Source: Eggerthellaceae bacterium | Lineage (GTDB): Bacteria; Actinomycetota; Coriobacteriia; Coriobacteriales; Eggerthellaceae | DNA length: 58,350 nucleotides | Assembly: GCA_009782605.1 (NCBI GenBank) | Contig: WRIR01000014.1 | Coordinates: forward strand, 1 to 58,350 | Reading direction: 5' to 3' | Part shown: in pieces, positions 45,038 to 53,200 of the stretch | Position numbering within the stretch: position 1 is the first letter of the stretch | How the letters are laid out: every line of letters begins with the position of its first letter | The notes under the pieces: generated by a model | Told to the model about the DNA's origin: nothing | Database searches by the model: none | What the model saw: only the letters and a program-made list of their open reading frames with translations | Translations under genes and position numbers: made by a program

Positions 45038-45769
45038 ATGCCAGCAAGCCAGACAACGCCAGCAAGCCGCACCACGCCAGCACGGCGCGTCGAGGAAATG
45101 CAGGCCCTGCACGTCCTGTGCAGGTTCTGCGCTTCGGCGCTCTATGAGAAGCCCACCGCCGAGATGATCGCCGCCTATGCACAGCAGGCCGACCTGTTCT
45201 TGGGGGAGCCCTTCGCCTCGGCGGCCCCCGAGCCGGGCCGTGCGCTGCACGTGCTGTTCTCGGCCGCAGGCCAGCCCGAGGAAGGGGAGGCCCTGCTCCA
45301 GGAGCTGGGGCAGGACTACACCTACCTCTTCCTCATGGTCGGCTCCAGCCGCACCTCCCCCTACGAGTCCGTCTACAGGACAGACGATCGCACCCTCTTC
45401 GGCCCGACGACGGTCCAGGTGAGGAAGGCCTACGAGGCGGCCGGGGTGGAGCTGGCCTCAAGCGAACACGAGCCCGACGACCATATCGGGCTTGAGTTCG
45501 CCTTCCTTGCGCACCTGCTGGGCGGGATGTCCGAGGCCCTGCAGGAAGGGGACCAGGAACGGCTCGGCGCGGCCGAGGCCCAGCTGAGGGCCTTCGCACA
45601 AGACCACCTGCTGGTCTTTTCCGACGCCTACCTCTATAATCTTACCCGTCAGGCGCAGTCGCTGTACTACCAAAGTGTCGCCCGCGTCTGCTCCAACACC
45701 ATCGCCCTGCTGTCCCAGGAGTTCGACATGGGCCCCGTGACAAGCGTCGGGCGGGAATCGCTCCTGTAG
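45038..45769 (+). CDS. TorD/DmsD-family maturation chaperone
   Basis: ATG at 45038 (AAGGAG upstream) gives 243 residues. The all-helical TorD fold is indicated by LHVLCRFCASALYEKPTAEM, LQELGQDYTYLFLMVGS with SPYESVY, and EPDDHIGLEFAFLAHLL. These chaperones bind the twin-arginine signal of the catalytic subunit until cofactor insertion. The first 17 residues are a short PASxTTPAxR repeat encoded by repeated CCAGCAAGCC. It is surely specific for the adjacent DmsA-like enzyme. Confidence 0.93.
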   Translation: MPASQTTPASRTTPARRVEEMQALHVLCRFCASALYEKPTAEMIAAYAQQADLFLGEPFASAAPEPGRALHVLFSAAGQPEEGEALLQELGQDYTYLFLMVGSSRTSPYESVYRTDDRTLFGPTTVQVRKAYEAAGVELASSEHEPDDHIGLEFAFLAHLLGGMSEALQEGDQERLGAAEAQLRAFAQDHLLVFSDAYLYNLTRQAQSLYYQSVARVCSNTIALLSQEFDMGPVTSVGRESLL

Positions 45770-45774
45770 GCGAA

Positions 45775-45905
45775 GGGCGCGAGGGGCGCGAAGCAGGAAG
45801 GCAAAGCAGCAAAGCAGCAAGGCAAAGCAGCAAAGCGAAACAGGGAAGCAAAGCGCAAAGCAGCAAGGAAGCAAAGCGCAACCAGGCGAAGCAGGCGGAA
45901 AGGAC
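45775..45905. repeat. Low-complexity AGCAAAGC repeat tract
   Basis: The gap between the chaperone gene and the sensor kinase gene is filled by irregular iterations of AGCAAAGC, GGCAAAGCAGC and GAAGCAAAGCGC, almost free of T. It has no coding signal. It may be a slippage-derived spacer. Confidence 0.8.
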
Positions 45906-45985
45906 GAAGCCGGCAGGGGAGTCACAAGGAGGTAGCGCCCCTGGGGGGCCGGTCCCATCGCCTGCGCCCTGGGCGGAAAGGTGCC

Positions 45986-47416
45986 ATGGCATTCGAGAAC
46001 AGAAGCCCGAGCCGTATCGGCTTGAACCGGGTCGGCCTGCGGACCAGGACAATCGGCCTTTTGGCGCTCGTCCTGGTGCTGCTGCTCGCCGTCTTCGTCT
46101 GGTGGGCCATCCAGGTGCAGCGGGAGTCGACCAAGGCCGAGCTTCTGGAACAGACGCGCGTGCTCGTCACCGAGATGTACGCCGTCTGGGAATTCGTCTC
46201 CATCAACCAGGACACCATCAACTACACCTCTTCCGGCGAGTTCGACTACAAGGGCCTCCACTGCGCCATTGCCGGGAAGTCGGTCGCCGCGCTCTTCTCG
46301 CGCAACTCCGACTACTCCATCCGCTTCACCAACGAGAACCCGAGGAACGGCTATAACGAGCCCGACGCCTATGAGGAAAGGGCCCTGCGCAGCTTCAACG
46401 CCCACGACGAGGTCAACGAGTATTACGGCTTCGAGGAATACCAGGGGGAACCGGTGTTCCGCTACGTCTCGGCGATGAAGGTCACCAAGGACTGCATCGA
46501 CTGCCACGGGAAGCCTGCCGGGGAGATCGACATCACCGGCTACCCGAAGGAGGGTTGGGAAACCGGCGAGATCGCGGGCGCCGTGAGCGTGGTCGTGCCG
46601 ACCGACCTCTACTTCGCCAACATGCGCAAACCGATTCTCAACAACATCCTCTTCTTCTTCGCGATGACGCTGTGCATGGCCGCGGTCATCGTGAAGATAA
46701 ACGACGTGCTCAAGCAGGAGGGCCGCTACAAGTCCGACTTCCTCGCAATCGTCAGCCACGAGATGCGCACCCCCCTGACCTCCATCCTCGCTTTCAGCGA
46801 ACTGATGGCCAAGGGGATAAGCCCCCGCGACACGGTCCTCCACAAGCAGGTGGAGGAAATCGAGAAGAACAGCAACATCCTTTTGGAGATGGTTGACAAC
46901 ATCCTCGACACGGCACGCATCCAGGCAGGGTTCGAGGAGGTCAACGCCGAGCTCATCGACATAAACGACATCGTAGGACTTGTGGAGGACTCAAGTGTCT
47001 CTCTGGCCCAGAAGAAGTCCATCGACCTTGCCACGCGGGTCGACGCCGACGTCCCCCTCATCGAAAGCGACGGGGAAAAACTCAGGCGCATCCTCCTGAA
47101 CCTGGTGAGCAATGCCATCAAGTTCACCCCGCCGGGCGGCTCCGTCCAGGTCAGGGTGAGCTATGACAGGCCCGCCGAAAGTGTGCGGATCGACGTGGTC
47201 GACAGCGGCATCGGCATCCCCCCCGACAAGCAGGACATGATATTTGAGAGGTTCAGGCAGGAAAACATGTCAACGGTGCGACAATATGGGGGAAGCGGCC
47301 TGGGGCTTTCGCTGGTGAAGGACCTTGTCGGGATGCTCGGCGGCTCGATAAGTCTTGAGAGCGCCCCCGGAGAGGGGAGCACCTTTAGCGTCGCGGTGCC
47401 CGTCGGAACAGTTTAA
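45986..47416 (+). CDS. Haem-c (DUF3365) sensor histidine kinase
   Basis: This 476-residue kinase has membrane helices near residues 22-46 and 213-233. Between them lies a DUF3365/Tll0287-like sensor with TEMYAVWEFVSINQDTINY and a c-type haem motif CIDCHGKPAG. The kinase core has IVSHEMRTPLTSILAF (phospho-acceptor His), LVSNAIKFTPPGG, DSGIGIPPDK and GSGLGLSLV. It probably senses redox state, oxygen or a haem ligand on the outer face. Position between DmsAB-TorD and the next molybdoenzyme suggests control of one or both. Covalent haem needs cytochrome c maturation, not in this window. Confidence 0.92.
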   Translation: MAFENRSPSRIGLNRVGLRTRTIGLLALVLVLLLAVFVWWAIQVQRESTKAELLEQTRVLVTEMYAVWEFVSINQDTINYTSSGEFDYKGLHCAIAGKSVAALFSRNSDYSIRFTNENPRNGYNEPDAYEERALRSFNAHDEVNEYYGFEEYQGEPVFRYVSAMKVTKDCIDCHGKPAGEIDITGYPKEGWETGEIAGAVSVVVPTDLYFANMRKPILNNILFFFAMTLCMAAVIVKINDVLKQEGRYKSDFLAIVSHEMRTPLTSILAFSELMAKGISPRDTVLHKQVEEIEKNSNILLEMVDNILDTARIQAGFEEVNAELIDINDIVGLVEDSSVSLAQKKSIDLATRVDADVPLIESDGEKLRRILLNLVSNAIKFTPPGGSVQVRVSYDRPAESVRIDVVDSGIGIPPDKQDMIFERFRQENMSTVRQYGGSGLGLSLVKDLVGMLGGSISLESAPGEGSTFSVAVPVGTV

Positions 47417-47425
47417 GGAGCAGCC

Positions 47426-48154
47426 ATGGCAAAGATAATGATGATAGACGACGACGAGAGCCTGCAGACGCTCGTCGGGCAGATCGTCGAGCGCGACGGC
47501 TACGACTTCTGTTTCAGCCCCAATGGCGCCGAAGGGCTTGAGATGCTTCGGCGCGAGAACCCCGACCTGCTCATACTCGACGTCATGCTCCCCGTGGTCA
47601 ACGGCTTCGAGATCTGCCAGACCATACGCGCGGAAGGCCGCAAGCTCCCCGTCATCTTCCTTTCCGCCAAAGGCGACATCGTCGACAAGAGCATCGGCTT
47701 CAAGGCAGGGGGCGACGACTACCTGGTGAAGCCCTTCCAGCCCGAAGAGCTCTCCCTGCGCATAAGCGCCCACCTGCGCCGGCACCGCCAGGGCCTGGCG
47801 GTTTCAAGCCCCGGCTCCGGCCACCCCCCGGCCAAGGAGGCCTACCAGGTGGGCGGCCTTGAGATACACCCGGGGAAGTACCAGGTCTTCGTCGAAGGGA
47901 GGGAGGTATCGCTGTCCTCCCGCGAGTTCGAGCTCCTTGCGCTGCTTGCAAGCGACCCTGGAAGCGTCTTCACCCGCGAGCAGATACTTGCCCACGTATG
48001 GGGCGACAAGGACGCCGCCGACCCGAACAGCATCACCGTCTTCGTGCGCAAGATCAGGGAGAAGATCGAGAAAGACCCCTCCAAGCCCCACTACCTCGTC
48101 ACCGTCTGGCGCGTGGGCTACAAGATAGCCGAGGCCGCGCCGTCCGGCAGCTGA
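47426..48154 (+). CDS. OmpR-family response regulator
   Basis: This 242-residue regulator lies nine bases after its kinase. The receiver has MMIDDDESLQTLVGQ, phospho-acceptor Asp in LILDVMLPVVNG, FLSAKGD and YLVKPFQPEEL. The winged-helix domain follows (EVSLSSREFELLALLASDPG, HVWGDKDAADPNSITVFVRKI). The last codons and the stop are part of a 25-base direct repeat. Likely targets are the flanking molybdoenzyme genes; the palindrome at 48224 is a candidate site. Confidence 0.93.
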   Translation: MAKIMMIDDDESLQTLVGQIVERDGYDFCFSPNGAEGLEMLRRENPDLLILDVMLPVVNGFEICQTIRAEGRKLPVIFLSAKGDIVDKSIGFKAGGDDYLVKPFQPEELSLRISAHLRRHRQGLAVSSPGSGHPPAKEAYQVGGLEIHPGKYQVFVEGREVSLSSREFELLALLASDPGSVFTREQILAHVWGDKDAADPNSITVFVRKIREKIEKDPSKPHYLVTVWRVGYKIAEAAPSGS

Positions 48155-48185
48155 CACTGGGGCCGCGCCGTCCGGCAGCTGACAC
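48133..48185. repeat. 25-base tandem repeat over the regulator stop codon
   Basis: GGCCGCGCCGTCCGGCAGCT plus GACAC occurs at 48133-48157 and again at 48161-48185, separated by TGG. The first copy carries the stop codon. It looks like a recent duplication. Confidence 0.9.
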
Positions 48186-48223
48186 AGAATCCCGCAGGCA
48201 TTCAGAAATTAGACGCACGCAAC

Positions 48224-48244
48224 TATAGGACATTGTCCTATAAT
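48224..48244. promoter_or_regulatory. Operator palindrome overlapping a -10 box
   Basis: TATAGGACA-T-TGTCCTATA (48224-48242) is a perfect 9-1-9 palindrome whose right end forms TATAAT (48239-48244). It lies about 140 bases before the molybdoenzyme start. A dimeric regulator binding here would control that promoter. I do not recognise the site. Confidence 0.65.
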
Positions 48245-48382
48245 GAAAGGCTGTATGGAAGGGAGGGCCCTGGGCGCGCGTGACGGCGCGAGGTTCTTTG
48301 GGCAGGCAGGCGGTCGCGGGCATGTGCCGCCAAGGACGGAAAACGAAGCGGGAAACGGAAGACGGATGAAACGAGAGGCGAC

Positions 48383-50662
48383 ATGACCGAGAGGGAGACG
48401 AGGAAGACCAACTGCCACTTCTGCGGCTACCTCTGCGCCTTCGAGGCAGTGGTGGAAGAAGGGCGCGTCGTCGACCTGAGGTGCGACCCGACCCGCTATC
48501 CCTACGACGAGAACACCCTGCGCGGCTGCCGCCGCTGGCGGATGAACCTCGCGGTGCTCGACGACCCGAAGCGCGTCAACCACCCGCTGCGCCGGGTGGG
48601 GGAGCGGGGCGCTGGCGAATGGGAGCGCATTACCTGGGACGAGGCGCTTGACGAAATCGCAGCACGCCTGCGGACCCTTGTCGACGAGCATGGCCCCCAG
48701 ACGCTGGCAAGCGCGATAGGCGGCCCCCATGCGTCGTATTGGCCGCTGCACCGCTTCATGAACCTGCTCGGCTCGCCGAACAACATGGGCATCGGGCAGA
48801 TATGCTGGAACCCGCGCATCTGGATGGATGTTGCCGCCTTCGGGTGGACCGTCGAGGCCGACATCGACCCGGCGCACACCGAGGCGCTTTTCATATGGGG
48901 GACGAACCCGGCCGAGTCCGACAACTCCGCCTTCTGGCGCTCGCTTCTGAGGGTCGCCCGCAGCGACATCTCCCTGGTCGTCATCGACCCCCGCCGCACC
49001 CAGGTTGCCGCGAAGGCCGACCTGTGGCTGCCGGTCCGCCCCGGCACCGACGCCACTTTGGCGCTCGGGCTTATCCAGGTCATCATCGCCGAAGGCCTTA
49101 TCGACCACGATTTCGTCACGCGCTGGTGCTTCGGGTTCGAGGAATTGGCCGCGCAGGCACAGGGCTACACCCCCGCATATGTCGCGGAAACCTGCGGCCT
49201 CGACCCTGACGACGTCGTGAGGGCCGCCCGCATCTTCGGGCAGGCCGCAGCCGCCGCCCTGGTGTCCGGCCGCGGCATCGACCAGTGCGGGGCGCAGGTC
49301 GCACCGACGCACCGCGCCATCACCTGCCTCCGGGCAATAACCGGCAACGTGGACAAGCCCGGCTCCTGCGTCCTCGCCGAGCGCAGCGACTTCACCCCCG
49401 AAGTGGAGCTTGAGATGAGCGCATGGCTCCCAGAGGCGCAAAAGGCCTTCTGCCTGAACACGCCCTACACGCCGCTGCAGTGCTACGACGGCTATGCGCG
49501 GATGAACGCCCTGACGGAGCGTTTCGGGCGCAGCCTGCCGATGCGCTACCTGGCATCCGCCCATCCCGACCTGGTGCTGAGGGCGATGCTTGAGGGCGAC
49601 CCCTACCCGGTGCGCGCCCTGTTCGTCGAAGCGACCAACCCGCTGCTCACCTATGCCGACACCCACCGGGTCTTCCGTGCGCTTGCCTCCCTCGACCTGT
49701 TGGTCGTGCTCGAATACTACCTGACCCCTACCGCGAGCATGGCGGATTACGTGCTGCCGGCGGCCGGCGCCATCGAGCGCCCGGTCTTCCAGGTGCACGG
49801 CGGCGTGGCGAACATCGGCTACGGGGGGCCGGCGGCAGTCGAGCCGCTTTACGAGCGCCGCACGGACTACGACTTCTTCCGTGAGCTGGGCCTGCGCTTC
49901 GGCCAGGGGCAGCACTGGCCGGATGCCACCTTGCAAGACGCCTACGCATCCGCCCTCGCCTCGGCGGGGATGGCCTGGGACGAGTTCTGCCGCGTCGGCA
50001 TCTATGCCCGCCCCCCGGCCTTCCTCAAGCACGAGCAGCTGCGAGAAGACGGCAGCCCCCGGGGCTTCGCCACGCAGACGGGCAAGGTCGAGCTTGCGAG
50101 CGACCTGCTGGGCGGCTGGGGGGCATCCCGCCTGCCGACGCCGCCCGCGGCGGCACCCGCGGCAGCACCGCAGTCCGCAGCAGCCGCACCCGCGGCGGTA
50201 CCCGCGCCCGCACCCGCAGCACCCGTCGCGCCGCCCGCCCTTGCGCCCGAGACGCTTGCCAAGGGCAGGCCCCTGACGCTCATCACCGGTGCGCGCAAGC
50301 AGCCCTATAACGCATCGATGTACCTGAACAACCTCGATTTCCGTGCAAGCTACCCCGCGCCCCTCGCCGAGATAAGCCCGGCCACGGCCGAGCTCCTGGG
50401 GCTGCAAGACGGGGACGCGGTGGTGCTCGCCACCGACAAGGGGGAGGTGCGCCTCACCTGCAAGACGGCCGCCATGCGCGACGGCCTGGTGAGCGCCGAC
50501 TACGGCTGGTGGTTCCCGGAAAGGAACCCGGGCGCGCCCGGCTTCGGCGGCATCTGGGAATCGAACATCAACGTGTTGACTGACTGCTCGGTGGCGACAG
50601 GGGAGCCCCTTATCGGCACCTGGTCGTACAACGCCATCGACTGCGTGATAAGGAAGGCATGA
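48383..50662 (+). CDS. Molybdopterin oxidoreductase, acetylene-hydratase branch, soluble
   Basis: ATG at 48383 gives 759 residues without a signal peptide. The 4Fe-4S motif is CHFCGYLCAF with the fourth Cys in RGCRR, and Cys141 (GQICWNPRIW) is the likely Mo ligand. Overall similarity is to acetylene hydratase and relatives, but the essential Asp beside the FeS cluster is Gly here, so hydration is not supported. A linker of about 40 Ala and Pro residues (AAAPAAAPQSAAAAPAAVP) separates the catalytic body from the C-terminal dinucleotide-binding domain. No FeS or anchor subunit follows; instead a DUF2064, a radical SAM and a ferredoxin-DUF169 gene do. Substrate unknown. Confidence 0.87.
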   Translation: MTERETRKTNCHFCGYLCAFEAVVEEGRVVDLRCDPTRYPYDENTLRGCRRWRMNLAVLDDPKRVNHPLRRVGERGAGEWERITWDEALDEIAARLRTLVDEHGPQTLASAIGGPHASYWPLHRFMNLLGSPNNMGIGQICWNPRIWMDVAAFGWTVEADIDPAHTEALFIWGTNPAESDNSAFWRSLLRVARSDISLVVIDPRRTQVAAKADLWLPVRPGTDATLALGLIQVIIAEGLIDHDFVTRWCFGFEELAAQAQGYTPAYVAETCGLDPDDVVRAARIFGQAAAAALVSGRGIDQCGAQVAPTHRAITCLRAITGNVDKPGSCVLAERSDFTPEVELEMSAWLPEAQKAFCLNTPYTPLQCYDGYARMNALTERFGRSLPMRYLASAHPDLVLRAMLEGDPYPVRALFVEATNPLLTYADTHRVFRALASLDLLVVLEYYLTPTASMADYVLPAAGAIERPVFQVHGGVANIGYGGPAAVEPLYERRTDYDFFRELGLRFGQGQHWPDATLQDAYASALASAGMAWDEFCRVGIYARPPAFLKHEQLREDGSPRGFATQTGKVELASDLLGGWGASRLPTPPAAAPAAAPQSAAAAPAAVPAPAPAAPVAPPALAPETLAKGRPLTLITGARKQPYNASMYLNNLDFRASYPAPLAEISPATAELLGLQDGDAVVLATDKGEVRLTCKTAAMRDGLVSADYGWWFPERNPGAPGFGGIWESNINVLTDCSVATGEPLIGTWSYNAIDCVIRKA

Positions 50663-50700
50663 CAGGCGCCCGGACAACCCGCCTCCGGACGGCAAACCCC

Positions 50701-50765
50701 CAGGCAAGCCCCCGGGCAGCAAGCCCCCGGACACGAGCCCAGGCAAGCCCCCGGGCAGCAAGCCC
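50701..50765. repeat. 26-base direct repeat in intergenic spacer
   Basis: A 26-base unit beginning CAGGCAAGCCCCCGGGCAGC occurs at 50701-50726 and 50740-50765 (period 39). The 150-base spacer between the molybdoenzyme and DUF2064 genes is C-rich and otherwise featureless apart from the ribosome site. Confidence 0.85.
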
Positions 50766-50812
50766 GCCCGCCGCGCCCCATAAGCCCGAAGGAAGAGAGT
50801 AAGGAGAAAGCC

Positions 50813-51682
50813 ATGGCCGACAAAAAGAAGAAATACGCGCTGCTGCTTTTCAGCAAGCCCCCGGTGGCGGGGCTGGTTAAGACGCGGCTCACCCAGGAAC
50901 GGGGCGGGCTGCTCACCCCCCAGCAGGCAGCGGACTTCTTCGCCCGCAGCCTCTACGACGTCAGCGAGCTGTGCATGCACGCGCTCATCGAGATGCAGGC
51001 CGAAAACGACGCCCTGGTTGCGGAAGACCCCGCAGCCCCCGCCGTTGCCTACGACTTCTTCGTCTCGACGACCCCGGCCGAAAACGTCGAAATCATGAAG
51101 CAGACCTACGATGCCATCGGGCCCTGGCCCATGGAAATCCACTACATCACCGACAAGGGCAAGACCTTCGACGACCACTTCGACGACGCCTTCGCACAGA
51201 TCTTCGCACTCGGCTACGAGCACATCGTCTCGGTGGGGGGCGACATCCCCACCATGCCCAAGACGCACGTCTCGCAGGCCTTCGGGTGGCTCGACTACTT
51301 CCAGGCCCTCGGCACCCCCGGGTTCGTGCAGGCGCCCTGCCAGGAATGCGGCACGTCCCTGGTAGGCTACAGCTTCAACACACCCATCAACCACCAGGGG
51401 GTCTACTACAACATGACGGGCAAGCCCGCGCTCGACTCCTATGTGGAAAAGCTCGCCGAAAAGGACATCCCCTCGGCCTACCTCTCGCCCGTGAGCGACA
51501 TCGACGAGGGCACCGACCTGGCGCACGCCATCTCCTGCATCCGGGCCATCGAGCAGGCCGCACAGACCCAGCCGGGGCTTTACGTGCCCGAACGGGTGCT
51601 CGCCTGGATCAACTACATGGGCTTCAAGCCGACGACCCCCCCGAACGAGAACCACGACCCGCGCCAGTATATCGACGGCTAG
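50813..51682 (+). CDS. DUF2064 nucleotidyl/glycosyltransferase-like protein
   Basis: This 289-residue protein has the DUF2064 start ALLLFSKPPVAGLVKTRL, a nucleotide-sugar-transferase-like loop. VSVGGDIPTMPKTHVSQAF is the equivalent of the metal-binding Asp region. The family (TIGR04282) was named 'rSAM/selenodomain-associated transferase 1' because it co-occurs with radical SAM genes, as it does here. An extra C-terminal part of about 80 residues (YVPERVLAWINYMGF) is longer than usual. It may activate or transfer a sugar or nucleotide. Substrate unknown. Confidence 0.82.
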   Translation: MADKKKKYALLLFSKPPVAGLVKTRLTQERGGLLTPQQAADFFARSLYDVSELCMHALIEMQAENDALVAEDPAAPAVAYDFFVSTTPAENVEIMKQTYDAIGPWPMEIHYITDKGKTFDDHFDDAFAQIFALGYEHIVSVGGDIPTMPKTHVSQAFGWLDYFQALGTPGFVQAPCQECGTSLVGYSFNTPINHQGVYYNMTGKPALDSYVEKLAEKDIPSAYLSPVSDIDEGTDLAHAISCIRAIEQAAQTQPGLYVPERVLAWINYMGFKPTTPPNENHDPRQYIDG

Positions 51683-51721
51683 TACAGCCCGTTGAAGGGA
51701 CCGGCGGAAGCGGAAGAAGAA

Positions 51722-53200
51722 ATGGAAAAACCAGCGGAAATAACAGCGGAAAGCCCAACGGAAGAGAAAAGGCCCCTCCACACCACCGGGGCGCTCTGCC
51801 CGACCTGCTTGAAGGAGCTGCGGGCCGACGTGTACGCGGACGCGGCGGGTGCTGTGTGGATGGAGCGCGTCTGCCCCGAGCACGGCTTCTTGGCGACGCG
51901 CATCTGGCCCGACTCCGCGCACTACGAATGGCTGCGCTCGCTTGCCTTCCCCAAGGTCGCGCCGCGAAAGGCCTCTGTTGCCGCCGCGCCCTGCCCTTCG
52001 GGCTGCGGGGTCTGCACGCGCCATGAGCGCAGGGGCACCCTGCTTGAGATCGAGGTCACGCAACAATGCAACCTGCATTGCCCGGTCTGCTTCATGAGTG
52101 CCGCCGACGGCGAGGGGGACCCGACCCTTGAAGAGATAGACGCCATGTACGAGGCCATCGCCCAGGCGGTCGGCATCGACGGCGCCGTACAGATAACCGG
52201 CGGCGAGCCGACCTGCCGCGCCGACCTCCCCGAGATTATCGCGCGGGGCCGCGCAAAGGGCTTCTGGGGGATCGAGGTCAACACGAACGGCCTGGTGATC
52301 GCGTCACGCGCGGGATATGTGGAGCGGCTGGCCGAGGCGGGGCTGACAGGGGTCTATCTGAGCTTCGACGGCCTGACCAAGGAGGTCTACCAGGCAACCT
52401 GCGGCGCCGACCTGCTGCACACGAAGCTGAAAGCGGTCGAGCGCTGCCGCGAGGCCGGGGTGCAGGTCGTGTTGGCGGCCACCATCGTCTCGGGCCTGAA
52501 CGACGTGCAGATAGGCGACCTGCTGCGCTTTGCGCTTGAGAATGCGGACGTGGTCGCCGGCCTGGCCTTGCAGCCTGCCTTCACCTCGGGGCGCTTCGAG
52601 GCCGACCGCGCCCTGCCCCTCACGATGGGCGACGTCATCTTCCAGCTCGCCGAGCAGAGCGAAGGCCTGCTGGACGTCTACGACATCTGGCCGCTCGGCT
52701 GCTCGCACCCGCTGTGCGACACAGGCACCTTCCTGGTCCGCGGCGCCGTCCCCTCCGTCCCCCCATCGCCCGGTGACAAGGGGACGGTTCCTCCGTCACC
52801 GCCCCCGTCGTCGCCCGCGCCTTCGGCACCGGCCCACCCGTCGGGCTACTACCCGGCCACCCGCAACCTGACGGACGCGGCATACCGGGCGGGCTACAAC
52901 CCTGACTCCCCCCAAGGCTCGGTCTTCCTCGACATCCTGGCGAAGCAGGGCATCGCAGGCCACGACGGCCTTTCGCTCATCATCATGAACTACATGGACG
53001 CCGCCTCCATGGACACGCAGCGCCTGCGCGAATGCTCCATGATGGTCGCCGTCCCCGACGGCCGCACGATCCCGTTCTGCTCCTACCACCTGACGGACGC
53101 GGCGGGCAGGCGGGTCTACCCCCCCTGGTGCAAGCCGCAGGCACAGGTCGCCATGAAGGAAAGCAAGGAACAGGGAGAAAGCGAGGGGCGCGGCCAATGA
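51722..53200 (+). CDS. Radical SAM protein of the Tes/MJ0619-like group
   Basis: ATG at 51722 (GGAAG upstream) gives 492 residues; TTG at 51692 is an alternative. The N-terminus has a Cys/His ribbon (ALCPTCLKEL, RVCPEHGF), then CPSGCGVCTRHER, typical of the group containing tetraether lipid synthase and the methanopterin methylase MJ0619. The radical SAM cluster is CNLHCPVCF, with TGGEPTCRADLPEI and VNTNGL. C-terminal cysteines (GCSHPLC, FCSYHL, PPWCKP) may hold further clusters. A Pro-Ser linker (TVPPSPPPSSPAPSAP) coincides with a palindromic repeat at 52771. Family members methylate or couple unactivated carbons. It overlaps the next gene (ATGA). Confidence 0.88.
   Translation: MEKPAEITAESPTEEKRPLHTTGALCPTCLKELRADVYADAAGAVWMERVCPEHGFLATRIWPDSAHYEWLRSLAFPKVAPRKASVAAAPCPSGCGVCTRHERRGTLLEIEVTQQCNLHCPVCFMSAADGEGDPTLEEIDAMYEAIAQAVGIDGAVQITGGEPTCRADLPEIIARGRAKGFWGIEVNTNGLVIASRAGYVERLAEAGLTGVYLSFDGLTKEVYQATCGADLLHTKLKAVERCREAGVQVVLAATIVSGLNDVQIGDLLRFALENADVVAGLALQPAFTSGRFEADRALPLTMGDVIFQLAEQSEGLLDVYDIWPLGCSHPLCDTGTFLVRGAVPSVPPSPGDKGTVPPSPPPSSPAPSAPAHPSGYYPATRNLTDAAYRAGYNPDSPQGSVFLDILAKQGIAGHDGLSLIIMNYMDAASMDTQRLRECSMMVAVPDGRTIPFCSYHLTDAAGRRVYPPWCKPQAQVAMKESKEQGESEGRGQ
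52771..52801. repeat. Palindromic element within the radical SAM gene
   Basis: CGGTGAC (52771-52777) and GTCACCG (52795-52801) flank a GGGGACGGTTCC core. It encodes GDKGTVPPSP in frame. The core matches the larger palindrome in the next gene, indicating a common repeat family. Confidence 0.65.

Noticed and set aside
48383-50662. Calling the third molybdoenzyme an acetylene hydratase or formate dehydrogenase
   Set aside because: The acetylene hydratase Asp is Gly here, and no formate dehydrogenase partner or other specific marker is present, so only the superfamily branch is stated.
48209-52078. A 1289-codon open frame on the minus strand
   Set aside because: It spans four intact plus-strand features, including the molybdoenzyme and DUF2064 genes, and arises from codon bias.
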